From positions 434,001 to 498,000 of the forward strand of contig NC_017834.1 of assembly GCF_000260715.1 (NCBI RefSeq): a stretch of 64,000 nt of DNA, in the 5' to 3' direction. The position numbers and the translations under genes were made by a program. Under the pieces are notes generated by a model. It worked only from the letters and a program-made list of their open reading frames with translations, was not told the origin of the DNA and searched no databases. The DNA is from Bifidobacterium animalis subsp. animalis ATCC 25527 (GTDB lineage: Bacteria; Actinomycetota; Actinomycetes; Actinomycetales; Bifidobacteriaceae). Of the stretch, positions 33,681 through 41,703 are shown in pieces (within the stretch, counting starts at the first letter, position 1; each line of letters starts with the position of its first letter).

Positions 33681-33698
33681 TAAACAAGGGGTCGTACT

Positions 33699-33767
33699 AT
33701 GACGACAACAGAACCGACAGAGAGCCAAAAGCACACTGGACCGGTGAGTTTGTTCATGGGAGTATAA
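33699..33767 (+). CDS. Putative 22-aa leader peptide
   Basis: MTTTEPTESQKHTGPVSLFMGV is preceded by AAGGGG eight bases upstream of its ATG and stops 9 bases before the GTG of the permease. The permease ribosome-binding site (AAGGG) overlaps the peptide's stop codon, so ribosomes finishing the leader could re-initiate. It is Thr-rich at its start. No homology is known to me. Confidence 0.4.
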   Translation: MTTTEPTESQKHTGPVSLFMGV

Positions 33768-33776
33768 GGGCACATC

Positions 33777-35381
33777 GTGCAGATTTTTAGAACGAAGTCC
33801 GTCGAGCAGACGCTGGCGGAGACAGAGGAAGAGGGACATTCTCTCAAGAGGAATCTTGGCTGGTGGGATCTGGCCGTCATGGGCGTGGCCGTTGCCGTGG
33901 GCGCGGGCATCTTCTCGGTGGGTGCGCAGGCTGCGGCATTCCACGCGGGACCGGCGGTCATCATCAGTTTCATCATCGCCGGCATCGTGTGCGGGGCGGC
34001 GGTCATGTGCTATGCGGAGTTCGCGTCGGTGATGCCGGTGGCGGGTTCGGCGTACACGTTCACGTATGCCACGCTTGGTGAGATTTTCGCGTGGATCATC
34101 GGCTGGGACCTGATTCTCGAGATGCTCATGGCCGGTTCGGTCATCTCCAAGTTCTGGGGCGTGTATCTCAACGATTTTCTGCGTCTCATGGGCGTCAACT
34201 TCAACACGAATATCATGATCGGCTCGTTCCATCTCGACATCGCGCCCATCGTGATCGTCGCGTTCTTCACCACGTTGCTGGTGCTCGGCACGAAGATCGG
34301 CGCACGCGTGGACGGCGCGATGACCGTGCTCAAGATAGCCGTCGTGCTGTTCGTCGTCATCGTCGGCTTCTTCTATGTGAAGGCCTCCAACTACACGCCG
34401 TTCATCCCCCCGGCCGAACCCTCGGCGGACGTGGCGAATGCGACCACGGTGCACGGAACCTTGGGCCAACCGCTGTTCCAGTGGCTCACGCATATGAGCC
34501 CGACCATCTACGGTGTTCCAGGCATCATCTCGGGTGCCGCACTCGTGTTCTTCGCCTTCATCGGCTTTGACGTCGTCGCCACTGCATCCGAGGAGACCCG
34601 TAATCCGAAGCGTAACGTGCCGCTCGGCATCGGCGTGGGCATGGCGCTCATCATCGTCATGTACGTGCTCGTTGCCATCGTGACCACCGGCATGGTCTCC
34701 TACAAGCAGCTCGCCTCCGTCGAGAACCCGTCGCTGGCCACCGCATTCGAGCTGGTGGGGGCGGACTGGGCCGCCAAGATCATCAGCTTCGGCATCTGCC
34801 TTGGCCTGGCCACCGTGGTCATGGTGCTGCTGTTGGGACTCACGCGCGTCGTGTTCGCCATGAGCCGCGACGGTTTGCTTCCACGTGCCCTTTCGACCAC
34901 CGGCAAGCACGGCACTCCGGCACGTCTGCAGATTGTCGTCGGCGTGGTCGTCGCCATCATCGCCGCGTGCTTCAACATTGACGTGCTGAGCGACATGGTG
35001 AATATCGGCACGCTTTCCGCGTTCACACTGGTGGCCCTCGCCATCCCGATCATGCGCAAGCGCAGGCCCGATTTGAAGCGCAGCTTCCGAATGCCAGGCA
35101 ATCCGTGGGTTCCGCTGCTCGTCGCGCTTGCGAACTTCTACCTCATGCTGAACCTCACCGTGCTCACCTGGATCCGCTTCCTCATATGGCTCGTGGTTGG
35201 CTTCATCATCTACTTTGCCTACGGGTACAACCATGCGCGCGTGGGCACCGGTGAACTTGACGCCGAGGTGGTCAAATACGAGAAGCAGCGCCAGCTCAAG
35301 GCGCAGCGCGCGAAACAGTCCGGTTCCGTCGGCCGGGGGAATGATGCGGCCGTGACCAAGGTCGAAGCCGGCAAAGACTGA
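33777..35381 (+). CDS. APC-family amino acid permease
   Basis: A 534-aa transporter with about 12 membrane segments plus hydrophilic tails. Early motifs of the cationic amino acid/polyamine APC group are visible: LGWWDLAVMGVAVAVGAGIFSVG (unwound helix GAGIF) and FIGFDVVATASEETRNPKRNVP. The basic C-terminus (KYEKQRQLKAQRAKQ) is cytoplasmic. GTG start at 33777. The substrate cannot be told from sequence. It is transcribed alone, behind the leader described above. Confidence 0.88.
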   Translation: MQIFRTKSVEQTLAETEEEGHSLKRNLGWWDLAVMGVAVAVGAGIFSVGAQAAAFHAGPAVIISFIIAGIVCGAAVMCYAEFASVMPVAGSAYTFTYATLGEIFAWIIGWDLILEMLMAGSVISKFWGVYLNDFLRLMGVNFNTNIMIGSFHLDIAPIVIVAFFTTLLVLGTKIGARVDGAMTVLKIAVVLFVVIVGFFYVKASNYTPFIPPAEPSADVANATTVHGTLGQPLFQWLTHMSPTIYGVPGIISGAALVFFAFIGFDVVATASEETRNPKRNVPLGIGVGMALIIVMYVLVAIVTTGMVSYKQLASVENPSLATAFELVGADWAAKIISFGICLGLATVVMVLLLGLTRVVFAMSRDGLLPRALSTTGKHGTPARLQIVVGVVVAIIAACFNIDVLSDMVNIGTLSAFTLVALAIPIMRKRRPDLKRSFRMPGNPWVPLLVALANFYLMLNLTVLTWIRFLIWLVVGFIIYFAYGYNHARVGTGELDAEVVKYEKQRQLKAQRAKQSGSVGRGNDAAVTKVEAGKD

Positions 35382-35547
35382 GATCGGTTTGCCCGCCATT
35401 TCACACGCCAGTGCTGAATGGACGGTGGATGGCCCCTATTGGCCGCTTTGCGCACGCGCGGACATGTTCGCCAAGGACATGCCCGCGCTTTGTTTTATGG
35501 GTGTAGGCGGGTAGTCTGGTAGGGACTTTGAGAAACAAGGAGGAGCC

Positions 35548-35871
35548 ATGGCCTACGTGATCGCGCAGCCCTGCGTCGACGTGAAAGACAAGGCGTGTGT
35601 AGACGAATGCCCGGTGGATTGCATCTACGAGGGCAAGCGCTCGCTGTACATCAATCCGAACGAATGCGTCGATTGCGGCGCATGCGAACCAGTGTGCCCG
35701 ACCGAGGCAATCTTCTATGAAGACGATCTGCCGCCGGAGTGGGAGTGGTACAAGGATGCCGCCGTTGAGTTCTTCGCCGAGGTGGGCGATCTCGGTGGTG
35801 CACAGGCTGCCGGTCCCATTGGCAAGGATCCGCAACGTGTCGCCGATCTGCCGCCACAGAACGCCGCCTGA
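35548..35871 (+). CDS. fdxA: Seven-iron ferredoxin
   Basis: A 107-aa ferredoxin. Cys9, Cys17, Cys21 and Cys25 with spacing x7, x3, x3 and the following CVDCGACEPVCP match the [3Fe-4S]/[4Fe-4S] FdxA type of actinobacteria. An AAGGAGGAG site precedes the ATG. dapC follows, the usual actinobacterial pairing. It carries electrons in anaerobic metabolism; the partner is unknown. Confidence 0.93.
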   Translation: MAYVIAQPCVDVKDKACVDECPVDCIYEGKRSLYINPNECVDCGACEPVCPTEAIFYEDDLPPEWEWYKDAAVEFFAEVGDLGGAQAAGPIGKDPQRVADLPPQNAA

Positions 35872-35965
35872 GCATAGTAATCTGCAATCGCGTGCGCCTT
35901 CCCAGGTGCACGCGATGCCATAGTGATACAAGTCACTCGCATTCGCCCGTATTCGTAGGAGAGCC

Positions 35966-37123
35966 ATGGGATTCAAGGATTTCAGCACGCCATATGATTG
36001 GTCTCGCGTGGGCCGGTACAAACGCATCGCGCAGGCGGTGCCCGGTGGCATGGTCGATCTGTCGGTCGGTTCGCCGGTGGATGCGGTACCGGATTCCGTG
36101 CGCAAGGCGCTCGCCGTCAGCGCGAACGACGCAAACGCCTGTGGCTACCCGGTGACTGGCGGCACGGCAGACCTGCGCCGTGCGATCTGCGAATGGTTCC
36201 GCGACTGCCGTGATGTGGAGATCGAGGCGATAGGGGCTGATGTGGTGCCGACGGTCGGCTCCAAGGAGGGTGTGGCGATGATGGCGTCGCTGCTCCAACT
36301 CAGCTCCGGCGACGTGGTGGTCCAACCGCGGGTGAGCTACCCCACCTACGAGATCGGCACCCAGGTGGCTGGTGCCACGGTGGTCAAGGTCGACGACGTC
36401 GCCGCAGTGGATTCATGGCACAACATACCCGGTGTGAAGGCAATCTGGGTGAACTCTCCGAGCAACCCGACGGGTGCCGTGCTCTCCGCCGCGCAGCTGC
36501 ATGACATCGTGAAGGCCGCCCGCGAGGTAGGCGCCGTGGTGCTCAGCGACGAATGCTATGCGTTGATGAACTGGACCAAGGCCAATGACGACGAGGGGAA
36601 CCGCGAGGCCGCCATCGAGTCGTCCCCCTGCGCATTGCGCGCCGACGTGTGCGACGGACGTGCAGATGGTGTGATCGTGTTGTATTCGCTGAGCAAGCAA
36701 TCGAATATGGCCGGGTACCGTACGGCACTGCTCGCAGGCGATGCACAGATCATCTCGCGTATGACCGCGTTCCGCAAACAGCTCGGCCTCATCATGCCTG
36801 GACCGGTGCAGGCGGCGATGGCGGCCGGCTTACGAGACGCGGCATCGGTGCGTGCACAGCACAACCGGTATCATGACCGTCTGGGTGAGCTCGTCTGCGC
36901 ATTGCGTGGCTACGGGTATCGGGTGAACATGCCCCAGGGAGCCTTGTACGTATGGACGAAGGCGAAGTCGGCTGATTGCTGGACCGATATGGAAGCGCTC
37001 GCCTCCATCGGTATCATCGCCAGCCCCGGCGAATTCTATGGTGCTCCGGAATATCTGCGATTCTCGGCCACCGCCACCGACGAGCAGATTCACCGGGCGT
37101 GTGAGCGGCTCGCACAGGCCTGA
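35966..37123 (+). CDS. dapC: N-succinyldiaminopimelate aminotransferase (DapC type)
   Basis: A class I/II PLP aminotransferase of 385 aa. Landmarks are VDLSVGSPVD, the GSKEGVAMM segment, NSPSNPTGAVLS (PLP-pocket Asn), SDECYALM, and the Schiff-base Lys in YSLSKQSNMAGYR; PEYLRFSATA near the end gives the carboxylate Arg. Linkage to the ferredoxin gene is typical of actinobacterial dapC, giving a role in the lysine/peptidoglycan diaminopimelate pathway. The start at 35966 follows AGGAGAG. Confidence 0.86.
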   Translation: MGFKDFSTPYDWSRVGRYKRIAQAVPGGMVDLSVGSPVDAVPDSVRKALAVSANDANACGYPVTGGTADLRRAICEWFRDCRDVEIEAIGADVVPTVGSKEGVAMMASLLQLSSGDVVVQPRVSYPTYEIGTQVAGATVVKVDDVAAVDSWHNIPGVKAIWVNSPSNPTGAVLSAAQLHDIVKAAREVGAVVLSDECYALMNWTKANDDEGNREAAIESSPCALRADVCDGRADGVIVLYSLSKQSNMAGYRTALLAGDAQIISRMTAFRKQLGLIMPGPVQAAMAAGLRDAASVRAQHNRYHDRLGELVCALRGYGYRVNMPQGALYVWTKAKSADCWTDMEALASIGIIASPGEFYGAPEYLRFSATATDEQIHRACERLAQA

Positions 37124-37160
37124 CGCCGCCTCTTATTCGGTTGCTCGTATTGGGCGCATG

Positions 37161-38477
37161 CTATGCGCCGAGATGTGCGCTGTCCTGCCCGAATTTTCGC
37201 CGGATCTGGTCGAGTGCCTCCTCAGCGGAGCGCAGGCGTGTCGACCTTGTGCCGTTTGCGGGGGAGGGAGCCGATGACAATGCCTGTGGCGCAGGGGTCA
37301 CACGCTCGTTCTCCTCGAGCAGTTCATCGAGCGTGGGTTGGATCACCGTCTCCTCACGCTTCGTCAATGTGCTCGTGCTGATGCCGGCGAGCCGTATGGG
37401 GCGTGTGAGTTTGGCCTCAGTGCCGCGGCAATCCGCCGGCATGCCCATCATGCGCAACAACAGGTCGATGGCATGCGGGTACAACGTGCTCGCGGCGTCA
37501 GTCGGTTGTTCCAGTTGCATCTGCTTGGTGGAGTAGGCAAGGTCGGGGAACCGCAGTTTCACGGTGAGCGTGCGCGCCATGAGCCCCTTGGCGCGCAGTA
37601 TGGAGGCAACCTTGTCGCAGCATTGTTTGATCAGCGTGCTCGCTGTGACCAAGTCATTGCAGTCCGTGTCGAAGGTGCGTTCCTGTCCGATCGATTTCTC
37701 GGGGGCGTGTAGCGTGAGTGTGCGCGGGTCGATGCCATGCGAGGCTTCCCACAGGTGTGTTGCGGCGGCTTTCGATCCGGTCGCCTGTATGAGCTCCTCC
37801 ACCGAACAGCGTGCGAGCTGGGACACGGAGTTGATTCCCCATGCGTTCAGCCGCTTCTCCTGGGCGGGGCCAAGCCCCGGAATGCCTCGCAATGGCATCA
37901 GCTGCACGAACTGCGCATGCTTGTCCAGCGGAATGAGCAGCATGCCGTTCGGCTTCGCATTCGTGCTCGCCATCTTCGCCACGAGTTTGTTGCCGGCTAT
38001 GCCCACTGAGCAGGTGATGCCGAACCGTTCCGCGACCTGCGCCCGTAACCATTGGGCTATGCGCGTCGGGCTGTGCCATGCGAGCAGCGCACCGGAGACG
38101 TCCATATAGCATTCATCGACGGAGACCTGTTCGATGCGGTCCGTCGCCTCGCGGAAGATCGTGTGGAAGATCTCATGGGAGACGGCGCTGTAGTAGTGGT
38201 GGTCGACGGGCAGGAAGATTCCGTTCGGGCAGAGTTGGTGCGCGCGTGCGGCCGGCATTGCCGAATTGATGCCGTACTTGCGGGCCTCGTAGCTTGCAGC
38301 GGAGACCACGGCGCGGTTGCCGGTGCCTACAATAACCGGTTTGCCGCGGAATTCCGGGTGTCTTGCTATCTCGAGCGAGGCGAAGAACGCGTCCATGTCG
38401 ATATGCAGTATGGTGCAGCCGGTCTCGTCATGGCCCCAATCCCTTTTGGCAGCTTCGATACGCGGTGCTGTGCTCAT
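37161..38477 (-). CDS. dinB: DNA polymerase IV (Y family)
   Basis: A 438-aa translesion polymerase. The metal-binding motifs HIDMDAFFASLE and VSVDECYMDVS are intact, YEARKYGINSAMPAARA and the helix-hairpin-helix GIPGLGPAQEKRL are visible, and the little finger follows. The last about 30 residues lack an obvious beta-clamp motif. No Shine-Dalgarno sequence precedes the ATG; TACAGT ends 6 bases before it, so a leaderless mRNA is likely. No LexA box was recognised. Confidence 0.93.
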   Translation of the reverse strand: MSTAPRIEAAKRDWGHDETGCTILHIDMDAFFASLEIARHPEFRGKPVIVGTGNRAVVSAASYEARKYGINSAMPAARAHQLCPNGIFLPVDHHYYSAVSHEIFHTIFREATDRIEQVSVDECYMDVSGALLAWHSPTRIAQWLRAQVAERFGITCSVGIAGNKLVAKMASTNAKPNGMLLIPLDKHAQFVQLMPLRGIPGLGPAQEKRLNAWGINSVSQLARCSVEELIQATGSKAAATHLWEASHGIDPRTLTLHAPEKSIGQERTFDTDCNDLVTASTLIKQCCDKVASILRAKGLMARTLTVKLRFPDLAYSTKQMQLEQPTDAASTLYPHAIDLLLRMMGMPADCRGTEAKLTRPIRLAGISTSTLTKREETVIQPTLDELLEENERVTPAPQALSSAPSPANGTRSTRLRSAEEALDQIRRKFGQDSAHLGA

Positions 38478-38645
38478 GTCTCAACTGTACCTGAACAGAT
38501 GTTCGAATGGAAGCGCCGGTGTATTCGCGCCCGTCGCGGAACAGAGAGGGGCTCCACAACAAGGTCGTTTTCGCTGAATTTGCGAATATCGGTGTTTCGT
38601 CTGTTGAGTCTGCTATGATGTTCTTTTGTTGCGCTAATGCAGCAT

Positions 38646-38733
38646 GGAGTCATGCCTGAGTGGCCGATAGGGGCACCCTGCTAAGGTGTTAGTCGTGTTT
38701 AGCGGCTCGAGGGTTCGAATCCCTCTGACTCCG
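38646..38733 (+). tRNA. tRNA-Ser (GCT)
   Basis: The acceptor GGAGTCA pairs with TGACTCC, followed by discriminator G. The anticodon loop CTGCTAA has GCT. The long variable arm confirms a class II serine tRNA. Confidence 0.95.
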
Positions 38734-38740
38734 CGATCAG

Positions 38741-38767
38741 GGCGAATCCGTTGGGATTCGCCTTTTT
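38741..38767 (+). terminator. tRNA-Ser terminator
   Basis: GGCGAATCC pairs with GGATTCGCC around GTTG, followed by TTTTT. Confidence 0.9.
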
Positions 38768-39097
38768 CCGTTTCGGATGGCTTCTGTCTGTTCCATGGGT
38801 TCCGGTAGGGTTGCACGTCCTGTGTCGGCCATTTCGGGCGAGTCGAACGACATTGATTGTCGTATGCCATTCCCTGTCATCAAATCCGCGATATGATGTG
38901 CACAATGGCCAGCAAGGGGGATTGTGAAATTAGTTGAAGCAGCGGTACGCCATTGTCCGTCGCTTCGCTTGCCGAGTGTAGTGCAGCGGCATGCGTGGGA
39001 CAAATCGCCGGTCTTGATATGAGACGGGTCCGAGGTGGTCTGCTGGGGCATTCGATTCGGAAACTCGCGGAAATATAGTGCCGCTACAGTGTCGGCC
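38768..39097. other. Intergenic stretch; promoter of the dehydrogenase only
   Basis: No gene is supported. Near its end TATAGT (39074) and TACAGT (39085-39090) are possible -10 boxes for the dehydrogenase. Nothing else stands out. Confidence 0.5.
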
Positions 39098-40105
39098 ATG
39101 ACACAGATTCTTGAGACCCGACCGGAACGCACCGATCTGCCCCTCACCGTGATGCCATGTGTGGTGGCCGACATGATCGAGCCGTTCAAGGCGAACTTCG
39201 AGGTGCTACGCGATGTGACGCGCCTGAGAATGTACACTGACACCACCCTGGACCCGGACGAGATCGTGCGGCGTTGCGAGGGTGCCGACGCCGTGATCGT
39301 GATCGGCGTGCACATCGACGACGATTTGTATACACGGCTCACGCATACGCAGGGACATGCGAAGTGCTTCGCATTCGGCGGCACCGGGGTGGCCAGCTAC
39401 ATCGACCTCGCCCGTGCGCGGCAGGATGGCGTGCGCGTATGCAATGTGCGTCGATATGGGGACGCCGCGGTCGCCGAGCTCGCCATCGCGCTCATGATGG
39501 AGTTGGCGCGCCATGTGGGCGAGCTCGACACGCAGGTGCGCGAGGGAAGCTGGCGCGGTGTGTTCGGCACCGAGCTCTCCGGCAAAACGCTTGGTCTTGT
39601 GGGATTCGGCGGCATCGGGCAGCATGTGGCGCGCATCGCCAACGGATTTGGCATGCGAATCCAGGTCTGGAACTCGCATGTGCACGCCGACGCGCTCGCT
39701 GCAAATCCCGAGATCACGCTCGTCGACGGCATCGACGACCTCATGGCCACCAGCGACATCGTGTCGCTGCATCTGCCCCTCACCGATGAGACGCGTGGTG
39801 GCATCACTCTCGAGAACCTGAACCATCTGCGGCCCGGAAGCATGCTCATCAACACCGCGCGCGCCGAGATCATCGCGCCGGGGGCGCTCGAGCGGCGCTT
39901 GGAACGCGGCGACCTCCTGACCGGTCTCGACGTGTTCGACAAGGAGCCGTTGCCGCAGGATTCCCCGCTCCGTTCGGTTCCCGGCGTCGTGCTCACCCCG
40001 CATGTCGCCTGGCGGGCCGATGGCGCCTATGCGAGCCTGACCCGACAGGTGATGGAGGCGATCGTCTCGTTCTACGAGGGCGGCGATTTCAACGTGGTCG
40101 TCTGA
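39098..40105 (+). CDS. D-2-hydroxyacid dehydrogenase (phosphoglycerate dehydrogenase-like)
   Basis: A 335-aa NAD-dependent dehydrogenase. The Rossmann motif is GLVGFGGIGQHVA (about 165-177). The catalytic set is Arg in NTARAEII, Glu in DVFDKEPLP and His in LTPHVAWRADGAY. Most relatives have NTARG; here Ala-Glu follows the Arg. There is no ACT domain, so it is not the regulated form of SerA. The physiological substrate is not clear from sequence. The ATG at 39098 has no Shine-Dalgarno sequence and follows TACAGT by 7 bases. Confidence 0.85.
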   Translation: MTQILETRPERTDLPLTVMPCVVADMIEPFKANFEVLRDVTRLRMYTDTTLDPDEIVRRCEGADAVIVIGVHIDDDLYTRLTHTQGHAKCFAFGGTGVASYIDLARARQDGVRVCNVRRYGDAAVAELAIALMMELARHVGELDTQVREGSWRGVFGTELSGKTLGLVGFGGIGQHVARIANGFGMRIQVWNSHVHADALAANPEITLVDGIDDLMATSDIVSLHLPLTDETRGGITLENLNHLRPGSMLINTARAEIIAPGALERRLERGDLLTGLDVFDKEPLPQDSPLRSVPGVVLTPHVAWRADGAYASLTRQVMEAIVSFYEGGDFNVVV

Positions 40106-40162
40106 GCGGGCGGTAGTGTGGTTCTGCATACCCAGAAGTGACGAGACCGTTTGCGAGGAGCC

Positions 40163-40798
40163 ATGCGTACCTTGTTGAATCCGGCCGACAAGCCGGCGCA
40201 CGATGCATTCGTGGAGAAGAAGTCCGAGTTCATAGGCGACGCCTGCCATGTCGATTCGCTTGAGGATGCGCTCGCGTTCGTCGAGACTGTGCGCGAGCGT
40301 CACCCGAAAGCACGCCATGTGGCCTATGCGGCGATTGTGACCGGTGACGATGGCCGTGTGATGGAGCGCATGAGCGATGATGGTGAGCCGAGCGGCACGG
40401 CGGGCAAGCCGATCCTCGATGTGTTGCGTGCGAATGAACTCACGGATTGCGTGATTGCCGTCACGCGATATTTCGGCGGCATTCTGCTCGGTTCGGGCGG
40501 TCTCATCCGCGCATACTCCACCGGAGCGTCGATTGCGGTGAAGGCAGCGGATGTCGCACAGATTGTGGTCTGTGCCCGGTATACGGTGCCGCTCGACTAC
40601 TCGCAGCTCGGGCCGATGCGCCATCTGGTCGAGGTGATGGGCGCGGTGGAGGAGTCTGCCGTTTTCTCGGATCACGTGGTGCTCACCGTGCTCGTGCGCG
40701 ATGATGCGCGCGAATCGTTCGAACATCGTGTGCGTGAGCAGTTCAGTGCGACGGTGACGCCGGAGTATGTGGGCCGATGCCACCGTGCGATGCGGTGA
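40163..40798 (+). CDS. yigZ: YigZ/IMPACT family protein
   Basis: A 211-aa protein. The UPF0029 N-terminal domain has KKSEFIGDACHV, the family signature SDDGEPSGTAGKPIL and VTRYFGGILLGSGGLIRAYS. The C-terminal half is the DUF1949-type ferredoxin-like domain. The bacterial role is uncertain; eukaryotic IMPACT acts on translation control. GAGGAG precedes the ATG. Confidence 0.92.
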   Translation: MRTLLNPADKPAHDAFVEKKSEFIGDACHVDSLEDALAFVETVRERHPKARHVAYAAIVTGDDGRVMERMSDDGEPSGTAGKPILDVLRANELTDCVIAVTRYFGGILLGSGGLIRAYSTGASIAVKAADVAQIVVCARYTVPLDYSQLGPMRHLVEVMGAVEESAVFSDHVVLTVLVRDDARESFEHRVREQFSATVTPEYVGRCHRAMR

Positions 40799-40908
40799 CA
40801 CGCCGCACGCCGCTCCATGATGCCGGTGCCGCGCCCGCTGCCGCATGTGCATTAGACTTGGGGTGCACGGCACGGAGCGCAGACGATGCGCATGAGGTGG
40901 AGGTCAGC

Positions 40909-41595
40909 ATGACAGACGGCGAGCAGACGGCACAGACTGCGCGGAATACGCAGGCGGACGGCGTGCAGGACGCGGCCGGGAATCAGGGGGAGGCTTCCGA
41001 AGCCCAGACTCCGCAGTTCGAACCGCTCACCGTGACCTATGAACGTCTGCGCCATTCGACAGACCCGCAGGAACTGCACGAATTCGCACGCAGGCCGTTG
41101 CCGGATCGCGCGAAACAGGCGGCGTTCTCACGCGCGACGGCATTGCTCGAGGCGGTCGCCGGCAATCAGCACACGCCGTTGGAAGACCGCGTGTTCCTCG
41201 CGGAGACGATGCCGTTCCCGAATGTGCTCGTCAAGCTGTCTGAAGACCCTTCCCCCGAGGTCCGGCGTGCGGTCGCCGCGAACCGCGACGATAAGAACTG
41301 GCTGGTGGGGCGCCTGACCAAAGACGAGGTGCCCGAAGTGCGCGACGAGGCACTGCGTAATCCGCAGACGTCATGGAAAATGCGCATGGAGGGGGCGCAG
41401 AATCCTGAGGTGGACGCGCAGACCCTCGATTTTCTGAGCAGACTCGGCGTTGAACTTGAGCCGGACGCTCCGCGGATCCTGTCGACGATGGTGCGTCGCG
41501 GCGTGGCGCTCAATCCGAATGCCGGTGCGGAGACAATCGAGCGACTCAAGGAAGATCCGGTGCCCGAAGTGGCGAAGGCGGCACAGCGCCGGTGA
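40909..41595 (+). CDS. Variant leucine-rich repeat protein
   Basis: A 228-aa cytoplasmic protein. After an acidic Q/A-rich N-terminus (about 1-45) come repeats of helical LRV/HEAT type: VLVKLSEDPSPEVRRAVAAN, KDEVPEVRDEALRNP and LKEDPVPEVAKAAQ. The PEVR pattern is diagnostic. LRV modules bind partners; none is known here. The start at 40909 follows GAGGTGGAGG. Confidence 0.75.
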   Translation: MTDGEQTAQTARNTQADGVQDAAGNQGEASEAQTPQFEPLTVTYERLRHSTDPQELHEFARRPLPDRAKQAAFSRATALLEAVAGNQHTPLEDRVFLAETMPFPNVLVKLSEDPSPEVRRAVAANRDDKNWLVGRLTKDEVPEVRDEALRNPQTSWKMRMEGAQNPEVDAQTLDFLSRLGVELEPDAPRILSTMVRRGVALNPNAGAETIERLKEDPVPEVAKAAQRR

Positions 41596-41633
41596 CCTTC
41601 CGAGCGTAACCTACGGCTATCTCGGTGAGAGGA

Positions 41634-41648
41634 ATGAAAACGTTTGCT
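41634..41648 (+). promoter_or_regulatory. LacI-family operator candidate upstream of malQ
   Basis: ATGAAAACGTTTGCTCC contains the perfect AAACGTTT palindrome with the central CG typical of LacI-type (MalR-like) sites. It lies about 45 bases before the malQ promoter region. Confidence 0.5.
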
Positions 41649-41703
41649 CCTTTATGGGCGTAGCCGGGAACGTCGCTGCAAAAAAGGCTTACACTTAGGG
41701 GTT

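Noticed and set aside
33648..35399. A 583-codon minus-strand open frame across the permease
   Set aside because: It is the mirror of a clear APC permease gene; its translation is low-complexity H/D/R/E with no family match, as expected for an antisense shadow in high-GC DNA.
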